Positions 1 through 14,200 of a stretch of DNA of 54,132 nt are shown piece after piece. The DNA comes from Rhizaria sp. SCN 62-66 (lineage: Eukaryota > Rhizaria, unplaced). Below the pieces are notes generated by a model. It searched no databases, was not told where the DNA came from, and was given only the letters and a program-made list of their open reading frames with translations. Where the stretch lies: contig MEDY01000193.1 in the NCBI GenBank assembly GCA_001724265.1, forward strand, positions 1-54,132. Direction: 5' to 3'. Position 1 is the first letter of the stretch. Every line of letters starts with the position of its first letter. A program made the position numbers and the translations under genes.

Positions 1-59
1 GACGGCGACGGCGGCGACGGCCACGACGGCGCTGCGGCCGAGGCCGAGGCGCGGGCGGG

Positions 60-94
<35 letters not shown>

Positions 95-2310
95 GCGGCG
101 CCCGCGACGACCGCGGGTTGGTGCGGGATGGCGACGACGACGACAACGAAGACGGCGGCGGCATGTTCCTGCTGCCGGCCCGCCACAGCGACGAGTCGAG
201 CTCGAGCTCTAGCTCCAGCTCTAGCTCCAGCAGCTCCAGCTCGAGCTCAGGCCGCCGCAGCCGCAGCAGCCGCAGCCGTGATAGTAGCAGCAGCGTCAGC
301 AGCCGCAGGCGCAGCCGTGTGAGCAGCCGCAGCAGTCGGATCAGCAGCAGCAGCAGCAGCAGCAGCGGCAGCATGCGTGACCGTGACCGTAAGCACCGCG
401 ATCGTGAGCGCGAGCGCGAGCGTCGTCGCCAGGCCCGCGAGAAGAATCGCGAAAAGGACCGTGAGCGTGAGCGCAGGCGCAGGACCAGGGGCCGCGCGCG
501 CCGCCGCGAAGAGGGCTCTGACACGGGTTCTCGCTCTCGCAGCGCCAGCAGGACAGATGGGCAGAGCCGCAGCAAAAGCGTCGGTCGTAGTCGCAGTGGC
601 GGTGACAGCCATAGCCGCAGCAGCAGTCGCGGCCGCGGCAGCAGCAGTGCGCTCAGCAGCAGCAGCAGTAGCAGCAGCAGCGGCAGCGACGGCGGCAGCC
701 ACAGCAGCGGTTACTACCAGCGCAAGCGCAGGCAGCAGCGCCGCCGCCGCCGCCAGCGCCAGCGCAGCCACCGCCGCGGCGCGGCGTCGGCCTCTGCCAC
801 GGCCTCCAGCGGCTCGAGCTCCGACTCTGACTCGCGCTCGTCTTTGTCCTCGACCTCGGTCTCGTCGACGTCACACGCACACTCGCGCTCGCACTTGTCG
901 CGCTCGCAGTCGCCGGCATCGTCGCCAGCGTCGGACGCGCTGTCCTGGTCGTCGCTCGAGCCCCGCTCCACGCGCGGCTCCCCCGCCTCCCTACTATGGG
1001 GCGCCGGCGCCGGCGCGGTGCCGCCGCGGCTCTGGCTGCAGGACTCGGCCGCGGCCGCGGCCGCTGCCTCGGTCGCTGCGTCCGCGGACGACGGCGATAG
1101 CAATAGCAACGCCATGTCCACCGCCGCTTCGGCCGCCGCTGCGACTGCGGCTCTGGCCACGGCTGGCGGTATCCCGGAGCTGCTGTTCCCGTTCCCGACC
1201 AACGAGCAGTACTACGGCGCCGCCGCGCCCGCGACTGCACCCGCGATTGCAGCGCCTGTGCTGGACTATATGCAGTCGCAGTCGCTCTCCGTCGCGCCCT
1301 CTCTAGCGCTTTCCCAAGCACACTCGCAAGCGCAGGCACAACTGCAAACTCAGACAGGTGCGGCGGTGACGGCAGCGCACCTCCAGCCATACGCGCTGCA
1401 GCCGCAGCCTTCGTACTTGACCGCGCTGACTGTGGGCACCATGGGTACTGCAGGTTCCACCGCGCTCATGGCGCACACAGGCTCTGGCACCGACGACGGC
1501 AGCAGCGGGGCTGGTCTTAGCAGCGGCGCTCTCAGCGGCCCCAGCGGCTCCGCTATGGGCGGCTCCGCTATGGCCGGCCGTCTGGACCCCGTCGCGCTGG
1601 CGGCGGCCGTGTTCTTGCAGGGCCAGGGCGGCGGCTCGTACCGCCAGGCTCTGCGCGCGCTGCTCTCGGCCTCGGCCACGGCCTCGGCGACCGCCGCCGG
1701 GACCGGCAAGGCTGACCGTGACCGTGAGCGTGACCGCGACCGCGAGCGCGACCGGGCGCGGGGCAGCGGCAAGGATCGCAGGGGCAGGGCCAGTCGCAAG
1801 GGTAAGGGCCGCGAGCGTGACCGTGAGCGCGACCGCGAGCGCAGGCGCGGTGCCAAGTCCTCTCGCCGCGAGCGTGAGCGTGATCGTGATCGTGACCGTG
1901 ACAGGGCTCGCGGCGCCCGCAGCACCCGCGCACGTGACCATGACCGTGAGCGCGACCGTGGGCGCGAGGGTGGCAAGCCCAGTCTGCGCCTCCGCACCCG
2001 CCGCAGCCGGAGCCGCAGCCGCAGTCGAAGCCGTAGCCGGAGTCGTAGCCGCAGCCGCCTCGGCCGCCGCGAGCGCGACCGCGAGCGTGAGCGCGATCAA
2101 GAGGAGGAAGAGGAGACTCAGCAGCAGCAACAGCAACAGGACCAGAGCCCGCCATTCTGGGGCGAATCCCCCCAGCAGCAGCAGCAGCAGCGGAGCGCGC
2201 TGGCCCGCGGCGCCCGAAGCGCCCGCGGCCGCCGCTCAGGCCCCGGGCTCCGTTCCACCCGACCCGCGGGCCCCCCGCCGCGCGCCGCCGCCGCCGCTGC
2301 CGGCAAGCGC

Positions 2311-2345
<35 letters not shown>

Positions 2346-5300
2346 ACGGTCACGTGGCTCGGCGGTGTCGTTGTCAGTGCTGGTGTCCTCGCTCTCGGCG
2401 TCGCCTGTTAACAGCTTCCGCGGCGGCGACTTCGACCTCGACTATGACGCGGACCACAACACGAGTAGCGACGTCAACGTGCACAGCCGCGACGGCCGGC
2501 TCGCCGGCAGCCGCAGCGGCAAGAACGCCACCAGCAATGACGACTACTACACGAGCGGCGTTGCCCCCGGTGACCGTGGCGGCGACCGCGCTGACGCCAG
2601 GTTCGGTGTTGCGCCGCCGCTGCGCCCCTCAGCGCCCGCGACGGGGCGCCCCGGCAGCGTCAACGCTGCGGCCACCGGTGGCGCTGCCGGTGCGGCTACA
2701 GTGGGCACGCCCTTGGCGATCGAGATCATCTCAGACTCTGAGTCGGACTCCAATAACACAAAGAACAACAAGAGCAATAATAGCGTTGTTGTTGAGAACG
2801 CGACTGCCCCGGCTCCGCTGCTTTCCTTGCTCCGTGGCCGCTCCGCCACCGCAACGACGGCCACAGCCACGGCCTCGGCCTCAGCGGCTGAGAGCAGCTT
2901 CGACTCGGCTGCGGGGGCGGTGGAGCCTGCACCTGTGCCGCTGCCGGCCGCAGCGACTGGCGTCCCGGCAGCAAGTGGAGCCCCCGTGGCGGCCGTGGCG
3001 CGCCTGCGCGGCAGCCCCGTGCCTCTAAGGGGCAGCCAGCGCGGCGCTCAGGACAGCCCCGCCGTCGCCGCACGCTTGGCGACGCCCCTGGGTACCCCGC
3101 TGGGCTCGCCGCTGCTGCAGCTGCGCCAGTCGGCTCACGGGCCCGCGCCCGCGCTGGGCCCGGCGGCGGCGTACTACTCCAGCGGCCACGAGCTTAGCGG
3201 CACCGACACGGACGCCCACGCCGGCAGCGCCGCTCTCTCCAACGCGGGCGCGAATGTTGACGCGGTGGTCAGCACCGACGGCCGCAGCCGGCGCGCGTCG
3301 GCCGCGTCCGGCGCCTCGCCGCTGGTCACGCCCGCGATGACGCCCCACGGCTCGCCCTGGCTGGGCCCTTCGCAGCGGCTGTCGCAATCGCACGTCGCTG
3401 CTGCTGCCGCGGCTGCTGCTGCAAGCGCACCTCGCCACAGCAGTGCAGCGACCCGCGCTGCCGCTGCCGCTGCCGCCACGGCTGCTGCGGCGGCTAATGC
3501 AGCTGTCTCTCGCTCGCCCCGCGTCGCAGCGGCGGGCACGCCCGTCGCCGGTCCAGACAACAGGCCCCGTGACCGCGACCGTGACATCCGCGACTATCGC
3601 GATCGCGAGCGCGAGCGCGACCGCGACCAACGCACGCGTGACCGCGAGCGTGACCGTGACCGTGAGCGCGCCCGAGAGCGCGAGCGCGAGCGCGAACGTG
3701 AACGTGACCGTGAGCAGCGTCAACGCGAGCGCGACCGTGAGCGCGACCGTGAGCGTGAGCGTGAGCGTGAGCGCAAGCGTGCTACTCGCAGTCGCCGCGC
3801 CGCCGCCGCTGCCGCCGCTGCCGCCGCGCGCTCTGGCGGCGCCAAGCCGCCCCGCTCCGGCGCCGCGCCCGCTGCCGGCGGCACTACCCCCGCTCCCGCG
3901 GCTGCCCCAGGGACTGCGACTGCGGGCGCGGTGCCGCCGCGCTGGGACGCCGTGGCACTGAGCAAGCGCCAGGCGCTGCGGCGCTTCTGCGACCGCTCCT
4001 TTGCGCCGGTGCTGGCGCGCGCCGCCGCCGCGGTCGCTGCCGCGGCCACCGCGGGCGCGGGCGCGATTGCCGCGGCGTCGCCTGTGCCGTTGCCGCCGCC
4101 GCTGCGCGCCACGCTGGCCGCCGCGGGGCTCGCGGGGGATCCGCTGGGGTGCCGTGCCGCTTTGCCCGCGCTGTCCCGCGCGCTGGCCGCCGCGCTGCGC
4201 GGCCGCAGCCGCACCGCGGCGACAGCGATCGCGGCCGCAGCCGAGCTCGAGCGCGAGGGCGACGCGCAGACCGTCGCCAGCGCCGCGCGGGCCGGCGCCG
4301 CGCTCGCGCTCGCGCTGGGCGTGGCCACCACCACAGTCTCTCACTCCTCTCACGCCTCCGGAGCGAGCACCGGCGCCAGCGCGTCGGCGAGCACTGCCGC
4401 GGTGGTGTGGGCGCTGTTGCCGCCCGCGGCCGCCGCAGCGCTGGCCGCCACGCTGCGCCGCCTGCCCGCGCACCCCGCCACCGCCGCCTCCCCGCTTGCG
4501 CTCGGCGCCGCTGGCACTGGCACTGGCACTGGCTCTGGCTCTGGCTCTGCCGGCACGGGCGCGAGCGCGGCGGTTGCGACGGCGACGGCGACGGCTGCGG
4601 CTGCCGCGTCCGTGGCGGCGGCGGCGGCGCTGATGGGGACGGTGGCGGGCGCGGGGTTGGCCTACGCCGAGGCCGACGCCGACGCCGCGGCCGCGCTCGC
4701 CGCACTCGCTACGGGTGCCAGTCACAATGCGCGCGTGGGGGCGGCGGCGCACGGCGGCCCGGCTAGGCGAGGGCTGAGTGTGTACTTCGCCGAGGACGGC
4801 TACGACAACAGCAACAGCAACAGCCACCTTAACCAGCGCCAAAGCAAGAACAACAGCAACGTTAACGGCAGCAGCAACATGGTTGCAAGGCTTAGAGAGG
4901 CTGATGGCTACAGCGACAACGATGATGTCGCGGTCGATGACGGAGGCAACGCCAATTTCGCGAACAATAACGACGACGACGATGACAACGGTGACGTCCT
5001 TAACGGCGCCGCCGACGACGACAATGATGTTAACGACGACATTGACGGCGACGACATTGACGGCGACGGCGACGACGTCGGCGTTGAGGATGGTTTTGAG
5101 CACGACGGCGACTTCGACGCGCCAGAGCCCGACACTGAACCTCAGGACGGCGATGACGGCGACAACGCTGACGGTTTTGGCGATGGTGATGTTGATGATG
5201 TCGACGTCGACAACGACGGCGACGACAGCAGCAGTCTGTACGCCTCCGCCAGCACATACACCGACGGCTTCAAGGAGGACTCGGCGTCTTACCTGGATGC

Positions 5301-8300
5301 CGGCACTCTAACCCCCGGCACGCTCACTCCTGGCACTCTGACGCCCGCGCCCTCGGTCCGCGCACTGCGCGCGCTCCCCCGCACAGCCACAACAACGTCC
5401 ACAGCAACCAACGCCGCAACTGTGACCGACGCGGTGACCGGCGCAGCGAATGTCAGCGCGTCGCCGCGTGTTCCCACCGCAACCTCCGCATCGGCGAATG
5501 CAACTGCTGCGGCGGGGCCGGCTGTGGGCATCAGCGGCAGTAGCGGCGTCAGCGGCGGCAGCGGGCGCGCGCTCGCAGCCGCGCGCACGCCCTCTTCGCG
5601 GCTGCCGACAGCGAAGAGCCTCGCCCCGCGCCCGCGGCCCTCGCGCGCACATGCCGCGCTGCAGCAACTGCAGCTACAGCAACAACAACAGCAGCAGCAG
5701 TCACTGCAGCAGTCGCAGGTGGCACTGATGCATCCGAGCGCGGACGGCGCGTCTGCGAATGCGACCGCGCGCGCCCCGCTGCCGCCGCTGCTGCCGCTCG
5801 CACACGCGCACGCACAAGCACTGATGCCGCCCTCCAGTGGCGTCGCCGGCGTGGCCGCGCCCTCGCTGCGGAGGCAGATGTCTTCCCAGTCGGCCACCAC
5901 AGCGGCGCGTACCCGCGAGCGCGCGCGCGCGCAGCAGCTGCAGCAGCAGGCGCAGCGGCAGCACCAGCACCAGCAGCGGCAGCTCCAGCACCAGCAGCGC
6001 GCCACCGCCGCCGCCGTCTCCGCCGCCGCGTCGGCCGCCACGGCCCGCCAGACAGAGCCGTTGGCGCGGTTTGGCGCTGCCGCGCTGGCCGCTGCGGCGG
6101 GGGCAGCTCTGGCGACTGCACCGCCCGCGCGCGCGCTCGCCGTGGCCGCCGACGCCGCGAGCGCCTCGGCCGCGGCCGCCGCGGAGGCCGAGGCCGACGC
6201 CGACGTCGCGACAGTGGGCGGCTATCCCCCCGCATTGGGCACCCTCCGTGCCTCTGAGACTGCTGCGACAGTCAACGCAGGAACTCCCATTGCTGCTGCT
6301 GCTTCTGAGACGTATCTAGCTGCAACAACAGCGGGTGTTGCTATAAACAGCGCTCACATCAACGCGCATGTCGTTCCCGCGGCTGCCACTCCACTCTCGG
6401 TCTCCGCACCCGCCTCTGCACCCGCGTCTGCGCCCGCGCGTCCGCCGCCCGTGCTCGTGGCCGGCGCCGCTTTGAGCTTCCATGAACAAGACCTCGGTCA
6501 CAGCTCCGACCCGTCTCCCCCGCTGCCGCGCGCGCTGATGCAGATGCAGACACAGACTGGCCCGGCGACTGCGTTGTTGCCTCGGCACACGGCGCTGGAG
6601 ATCGTCGAGGTTACAGACAGCGACGACGATGAGAACGGTAACGGCGGCGACGCCGGTAGCGGCAGCGGTTCCGGCAGCAGCAGCGGGGGCTGGGGCGCAG
6701 CCGCCGCGGCTGCTGCTGCTGCCGCGGCCGCGGCCGCAGCGGCAGCCATGGCCGCGGTCGTGGCCGCCGGCGACAGCGACGACGATGGCGCAGCCATAAC
6801 ACCCACGCAACCGCAGCCGGCGGTTACTGCTGCAGCCGCTGCTGTAGCGCCGAGCGGCGCCGCCCCCGTCGCGGTGCGCGCGCGCAGAGCGGCCTCGGTG
6901 GCGACCGCGCAGACGCCCGTGACGTACAAGCACAAGGCCAAGCAGCAGGGCGTTGGCGGCGGCCACGGCCACGGGTCCGGGCCCTGGTACAGCCCCGCCG
7001 TGCGCAGCGCCGCCGCCGCCACGGCCGCGGTCGCCGTCGCCGCCGCCGCCCCAGCTTCGGCAGCGCCCGCACACCGCCAGGCGCCCGCTTCGAAGCGTCT
7101 GCCTGTGCCTTTGCTGCAGCAGCAGCAGCCGGTTGCGAGTGTCAGTTCTAACTCCGCCTCGGCACCCGCGGCCAGCGCCGCCGCCGCCGCCTCTGCGGCC
7201 TCCGCCGCCGCCGCGTCGACGCCGAGTGCGTTCGCGTACGGACTGGACCCGGTCTCTGGCGCGCCCGTAGTGTTCCTTGACCCGCCTGCAGCGTGGCCGC
7301 AGCTGCGCGTGGCCGCCGCGGAGCTCCTGCTTTCGCGCGGCGTGGCCGCAGTCGTTACTGCCGCACGGCCCTGGCTGCAGGCCGCCGCGCCCGCCGCCGT
7401 GCGTGCCGCTGTCGCCGCCGCCGTCGAGGCCGAGGCCGCCGCCGAGGCCGCAGAGGCCGCCGCGGCGCGTCAGCTCCAATCTCAGCAGGAGAAACAACAC
7501 CAGCAGCAGCAGAGACAGCGCATGCGTGCAATGAAGCCGCCGGTGCTGGCGCTCGCGCGCACGATTGCCAGCTCAGCCTCGTCTTCGTCCTCGGTTGTAA
7601 CTGCGGCCGCGGCCGCATCTGACGTCGCCGCAGGCTCGCCGCAGCCGCCACAGCCGCCGCAGCCGCTGGTGCCGCGGCTGACGCCGCCCGCGGGCCAGCG
7701 CTCGCTCTCGAACCCCTCAAGGGCGCTGCTGGCCGCCGCGGGCCCCGAGGCCAGCGGCGCCAACAGCGAGGACGACGACAGCGACGACCACGTCACGGGA
7801 CTGGGCAGGCACCACGACAGCGGTAGCAACAGCGGCCACCCTGCCGTCGTTGCTTCTACCGCCGTTGCAGCCGCACAGTCGTCGTTCGCGGCGCTGCTGC
7901 TCTCGTCGCAGGCGCGCGCGTCGTCACAGTCGTTGCTGTCGTCGCTGTCGTCCGCTTCTTCGCCCGCGCTCGCGCTGCGCCTGGCCGCGCCCGCGGCCGC
8001 CGCCGCCGTCGCCGCCGCCACGGTCCGCGCACTGCGCCGCCTCTCGGGCTCCTTCGCGCGCCGCCTTGCGCTGCCCGTGGTGATGACTTCGGCCGCCGAG
8101 GCGGCGGCGCTGGCCGCGGACCCGCCGCTGCGCGCGGCGGTCGCGGCGCTGCACTGGCGAGCCGTGGGCCGCTGGTGGCCCGCACGCGGCGTGACACTCG
8201 CTGCGCTGCGGCACGTGCGCCATCTGCTACTCGTCGTCGCCGCCGAGTGCGACCTCGAGCTCTCCACGGCTGCCGCCGCGTACGTCTACGTCGAGCGGCT

Positions 8301-10534
8301 CGTGCTGCGCCGGCAGGCCTCGCGCGGCAGCCTGCGCCGCGCCGCCGCCGCCGCGCTCCTGCTCGCGTGCAAGTGGAACCAGGTACGGAGGAAGCTATCG
8401 AGACGCTTTTGATAAGAAATTTACGCAAATCCACTGAGTATAAAATTAAATAGTGTTATCAAATCATATTCCACTCACAGCAACCCTATATCTTTTGTTA
8501 TTTATTTTTTCCCCCTTGTAGGGCGGCCTTGTGGCTGGTGGCGGCGCCTTCGCGCCCCCCGCGACAGCGACCGCGGCACACGCGAGCGCGCTGCTCGAGG
8601 CTGAGGCCGCCGTGCCGGCCGTCGCCGGCGCGGCCGTGCCGGGCTGCTGGCGCTGGGCTGCCGGGGCCGCCGCGCCCTGGGCCTTGCCCCCCACTGCACC
8701 GACGATTGCGGACTCGGCCAGTCAGAGCAGCGATGTTTTCAGCAGCAGTGGCTTTGCCTTCACTCAAGACCCGCTTGGCATTAGCCGCGGCGGGCTCTAT
8801 CAGCAACACCAGTCTTCATTCTCGTTTTCTAGCCCCCACAGCTTTGAGCAGCCCCACCTGCTACAGCAGCAGCACAACGCTGCCACATTCAGCTTCCTCT
8901 CGCCTCCCTTCTTCGCCCCGGCTGACAGCACCGCTGCTGCGTCTGCCAACGCCCAGGGCGACCTGTACGCTGCAGGAGCGGGAGCGGGAGCGGCGACGAC
9001 TGCGCCAGCGGCTACTGCGCCGGCGGCGGCGGTCCTGACCGCGAGTGCGGCCGCGCGCGCGCGCTACTACGATGGCACCTTCGAGCGCCACTTCGCCGCT
9101 CTTGCCGACAGCCTCTACAACGCTCAGAGCGGCGGCAGCTCGCTGCTGCCCTCAGCTTCGGCGTACGCGTTCGGCAGTGCGTACGGCGTGGCGTCGCCCG
9201 TGGCCGCCAGCGCGAGCGCGCCGTCGCTGCGGCAGCAGTATACCCTGTACAACAACACCAACACCAACAGCAGCAGCAGTACTAACACTCTCAACACCAC
9301 TGCCGCCGCTGCTGCTGCCTCCGCCGCTGCCGTCGGGCTGGCGTCCAATGCGAGCGCTCTCGGCCATAGCTACGGCGGCAGCTACGGCTTCGGCGCCGGC
9401 GGGCTCAGCAACGGCTACAACGGCTACAACAACAGCTACAGCAGCGGGCTCAGTAGCAGCAACAACAACAGCAACCCCGTCGGCCTGTGGCATTTCTACT
9501 CCCCCGCGGCCATCGGCGCCACAGCCGCCTCTGCCTCGGCTGCGGCCGCCTCGGCCGCCGCTGCCGCTGCCGCGGCTGCGCTGGGCGGGGTGGACAGCGC
9601 CGCGCTGGCGGCGTCCACCTCCGCGGCCGCCGCGCTGGCGCTGCACCGGCGATGCTACCCCGGCGCGCCCGCCACCGAGGGCCCCGCCGCCGCCGCCTGG
9701 GGCCGGCTCGCCGCTGAGCAGCGGCAACAGCTCCAGCTGCTGCAGGAACAGCATCAGCAGCAACAAGAGCAGGACGACGCGAGCGGTGCCGCTGCCGCCG
9801 CGGTGGCCGCTTACGCGCGCGCGGCGGCGGCGCTGGCCGGCACTGAGGGCGTGACTGTGTCGCCTGAAGCCTGTCTGTCGCCGCTCGCTGCCGCCGTTGC
9901 CGCCCTCACCAGCAGCAGCAGCAACAGTGGTGCGTTGCAGTCGCTGCCGCTGCTGCCCCTGCCCGGCGCGCTGGCGTGGTCCTTCGGCTCGCCCCTTGCC
10001 CGCGCCGCCGCCGTTGCCCGCGGCCGCGAGGGTCCTGCGCCCTACGCAGCCGTCGCCACTGCAGCCGCTGCCGCTGCTGCCGCTGCTTCTGCGGGCGCTG
10101 GTGGCTCTGCCTTTGCCGACCAACAGTCCGAGGCAGGCGCCCTTGCAGGCGCAGGCGCAGGCGCAGGGACTGGCATTGGCGCTGGTATGGGCGTCGGCTT
10201 TGGCGTTGGCTCTAGCGTCCCTGGCGCTGGCGGCGCGGCGCTGGCTCCCGTGGCCGGCGGCGCCGCGGCGGTGTTGTCGTGGGACCGGCAGGCGACGCGC
10301 GCGCTGTTGCGGAGCGTGGAGCGGCACCTGCGCGTGCCCGCGGCGGCCGCGGCGGCGCTCGAGCTCCCTGTGCTGGCTGCGCTCGGCTTCGATCTCTCGG
10401 TCGCGCCCGCGCAACTGCGGCCGCACGTCGCGCAGATGGGCGTCGATCTCTACGGCGGGCTCGCGTCGGGCCCGCTGTCGCGCCGGAGCACGCGCTGGAG
10501 CGAACAGGTCCGCACCAAGATGAACTGGGAGTGA
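1..10534 (+). CDS. CABLES-like cyclin-box protein, 5' partial, giant low-complexity insertions
   Basis: Two exons, 1-8382 and 8522-10534, joined in phase 0 (donor GTACGG, acceptor TTGTAG), ending in TGA. The frame is open to base 1 with no convincing start (first in-window ATG at 163), so the true start lies upstream; at least 3464 residues are encoded. Most is disordered: Ser runs, RS/RE/RD dipeptides like SR proteins (370-520, 1710-2100, 3550-3790), an Asp/Asn-rich acidic block (4900-5260), and Ala and Gln runs. The recognisable part is a split cyclin box. About 8125-8382 resembles the CABLES segment with ECDLELSTAAAAYVYVERL, and 10270-10500 resembles its continuation (ELPVLAALGFDL, then PHVAQMGVDLYG). 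Roughly 580 low-complexity residues separate the halves. CABLES proteins are adaptors linking cyclin-dependent kinases to tyrosine kinases and cell-cycle control. A CABLES-type fold is likely; the function here is inferred. Part of 8522-10260 could instead be an unrecognised intron, but its composition looks coding. Confidence 0.7.
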
Positions 10535-11299
10535 GTTGGGGTGACTAGTGAGCGCGCAGGGATGGTCTTAACTGGTGAAATGATCTTGCTAGTGAACGCA
10601 TGACGAGTCGTGACAAAAGAATTACAGAATTAGAACGATTAATATTTAAGAATGATACATAAGACAAGTTTATTTCATCGCAACAAGGGTTCTTGAATTT
10701 TATGGTTTCGTTGCATCGCCAATGGAAGAGTGTCACTGACGAAATGTTTGATTTTGGAAATATCCGGCTTGTATTGCATTATTCATCGCTATCATTGTCA
10801 GCAATCTTGGTCTAACTATTAAGCAGACAAGACGGCGCATCATCAGCAAGCACAGCGGAAACACACTGGCAGTTGTCGCAGACTGAGAGAGAAAGCGTCT
10901 CGCGTTCATTGGAGTCGCCCTCGCATCGCCGGACATCTGCCGTACGTAGTACTCGCAGCATCAAAGTGCGTGTTATGGGAAAGCAGTGGTTGGTGGCCAT
11001 TACTACTCAAAATCGCACGTTAGAAACGTACTTGTTGTAACTAAATCTGATGCACTTACTCATCCGTCGCCACAGTCCTCAAACTTTCATTTCCCCCTAT
11101 CAAACTCAAAAACCTTTAAAATGCAATCATTCTTTTGTTGTCCTTCGTTTGTTTCATATTAACATATACACATCATCATAAGACCACTATAAAAACTAAC
11201 TCTAACATACCAAGCTGAAAAAAACTCCCCCTCATTCTCTCTCTTTACAAATTGTCGTCCCCTTCAAGAAGTGAAGCCGCTTCGACAAATTAGATCGCT
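10535..11299. other. Convergent intergenic spacer, AT-rich
   Basis: This lies between the 3' ends of the CABLES-like gene and the RGG-type gene. Base composition drops sharply to AT-rich at 10600. It presumably holds both 3' untranslated regions. I see no conserved coding frame, RNA gene or repeat in it. Confidence 0.6.
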
Positions 11300-14200
11300 T
11301 CAAGCGCGGGACTTGCCGCCCTTCTTGGCGCCCACAACCTGCCACTCGTCGTCGTCGCCCTCAGCGCTGCCGCCGCTGCTGCCGCTGCCGCTGCTGCCGC
11401 GGCTGCCGCTGCCGTTGCTGCTGCGGGCCGACTTGTTGCCGCTGCTCGCGGGGCCGCGGGCGCCCTTGGCCGCAGCAGAGGCGCGGTCACCGGAGGCGCG
11501 TTCACTGGAGGCGCGGTCGCCGCCGGTAGCGGGGCGCGGTCCCCAACCCTTGCCCTCGGTGCCGCTGCCGCTGCCTGTCTTGCCACCCTTCTTCTCAGCG
11601 GCGACAGCAGCATCGTCCGCGGTGCTGCTCGTGCCGGCGGCGTTGCCCGCGGTGGCCGTGTTGGCAGCGGCAGTGTTGGGCTTGCGGCCGCCAAGCAGCG
11701 CGGCCATCGAAAAGCCCGCGGCCGCGGCATCGGCCACCTTGACCGGCACCGGCCTCGCAGCCACAGGTGCGGGAGCGGGCACGGGCGCGGCAGCGAGCGC
11801 GGGGACACCGGCCCCGGGGGCGGCGGCGGGCGCGGTGGCGGGGGACACGGGCATGTCAGCCCAGGACACGCTGGGGCCGACGCGACTCATGCTCACGCTG
11901 CCAACGCCGGCCGAGTTGTTAGAGCTGTTTGAGGAACTGTTCACACTAGCACTGCTGGCCGCGGCGGCGGGCGGCGGCGCGAGGCCAGGGTAGCCGGCCT
12001 TGATGGCGCTCTCGGTGGCAGCCGCCACGGTCACCACTGCAGTCACCGGCGCGGCGGCGGCCGCAGCAGCAGAGAGGGAGGCGGGGGTCGGGGCGGGCCC
12101 GAGACGGCCGGAGCCGGGCGCGGCGGCCGCGGACAGGAACGGGGACGACGCGGGGGGGCGCGCGCGGGCGCCGAACACGCCGCTGCCCGGGGTCACACCG
12201 CTGCTGCTGCCGCTGCTGCTGCTGCTGCTACTGCTGCTGCTGCTGCTGCTGGTAGCGGCGGAGGCGGCGGCGGCGGAGGCGGCGGCGGAGCCTTGGCGAC
12301 CGCTGCCGCGCGCGAGACTGCGCCCGTTGGCGCTGCTCGAGCTGCCGCCGAAAGTGCCGTGGCTGCCGCTGCTGTTGGCGCTGCCGTTACCGCCGTTGCT
12401 GGCGGCGCGCGCGGCGACGAGCCCGTCGAGCGCGATGGGCTCGATGCCGCTCAGCCCGCCGTGACCGTCGCCGCCGCTGCTGTTGCTGCCGTTGCCGTTG
12501 CCGCTGCTGCTGTCGAGCGCGGACAGCGACAGCACGCTGCCGTCGGCCGCGGGCGCCGCTGCCGCCGAGAGCACTGGAGAGCGCCAGTCGCGCGCGTTGT
12601 CTCCCGCCGACGCCGAGGCGGCCGCGGGCTGCGCTGAGGAGCCCGGCGCAGAGCCGGACTTGGAGCGGGCAGGCGCGAGCGGTGCCAGCGCCGGCGAACC
12701 GGTGGCGGCAGCGGCGGGGGCGAGCCGCGGTGACCGCCAGTCGGAGGCGCGCACGGCGGGGGAGGCGGCCTCGCGCTGCTGCTCCCGCTCGAGGCGCTGC
12801 TGCTCGCGCTGCTGCTGCTGCTGCTCGCGATGCTGACCACCACCGTGAGGGCCGTGACCGTGGTGGCCGTGGGGGCCATGGGGGCCGCCGTGCAGCTGCT
12901 GCTGGTAGCGGTGCGGGGGGCCCTGGGGGTGTTGATGCGGCGCATAACCGTTGCCGGGGTGGCCGCCGCTGGCGTAGAACTGCTGCTGCTGCTGCTGGGG
13001 AGGGAACTGAGGGCCGCTGAAGTGGCCGTGGCCGTGGCCGTTGTAGGGCCCGTGGCCGCCACCGTGGGGGCCGAAGTGAGGGCCGCCGCCATAGGGGCCG
13101 TAGGGGCCGTGGCCGTAGCGCGGGTGGCCGCCGTAGCCTTGATAGTGAGAGGGCGGGGGCCCGCCATAGGGGCCGGGGCCGTAGGGGCCGGTGTGACCAG
13201 GATACCTCCCCTGGCCTTGGCCCTGCTGCTGCTGCTGCTGGTTGTCATTGTTATCGCTGTTGCTGGCGGCGTTGTTGTTGTTAGCTTCAGCGCTGGCGGT
13301 GTTGTTGGCATCAGCTTCAGAGCCCGACTCCGGCGCCTGCTGCTGAGGCTGCTGATGCTGCTGCTGCTGCTGCTGCTGCGGAGGTTGCTGCCACTCGCCG
13401 TTGCCGTTGTTGTAGCCGCCGTGCTGTAGCGGCTGGTTGTTACCGTTGTAGTAGTACTGCTGCTGCTGCTGGGGGTGGGGACCCATTGGACCCATGCCCA
13501 TCGGTCCGCGCCCGTGGCCGTGGCCGCCGCGGCCGCCGCGCGCGCCGCCGCGCCCCCCGCGGCCGCCGCGGCCGCCGTAGCCGCTGCTGCCGTAGGGGCC
13601 GGGGCCGTAGGGGCCTTCGAACGGGGGGCCCTGCTGTTGCTGAGGCCACTGCTGCTGCTGCTGCGCAAAGTGTGGAGGAAAGGGGCCCTGCCCCTGCTGC
13701 TGCTGCGGCGGCGGGAAGTTGGGGCCGGGGCCAGGGGGGCCAAACTGATGTTGCTGCCGCGGGTGTCCGCCGTAGGGGCCGGTGCCGTAGGGGCCGGGGC
13801 CGCTGTAGAAGCCCTGGCCGTGGCCGTTGTGGCCGTGGGGGGGCCCATAGCGGGGGCCGCGGGGCCCGGGGCCGTAGGGGCCGCCGAAAGGAGGACCCTG
13901 GTGATGATGTTGATGTTGCTGTTGCTGCTGAGGAGGAGGCTGCTGCTGGTTGTCGTTGTTGTTGTTGTTGATGATGTTGGCGCTGCTGTCGACGGGCACA
14001 GGCGCAGCCAGAGCAACGGGGGCGGGCCCAGCGGCATCAGCATGAACAGCAGCAGCGGCAGCATCAGCGGCAGCCTTGTGCTTCTCCTGTTCCTTGCTCT
14101 CAGCCTTAGCCTCAGCCTTAGCCTCAGCCTTTGCGTCAGCCTTAGCCTCAGCCTTGGCATTATTGGTCGCAGCCTTCGTCTGCTGCTGGGCCTGCTGCTG

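Noticed and set aside
3025-5103. 692-codon antisense frame within the CABLES-like gene
   Set aside because: GC-rich repeat coding sequence leaves other frames open; the product is Arg/Ala/Val repeats with no domain, while the sense frame carries the cyclin-box similarity.
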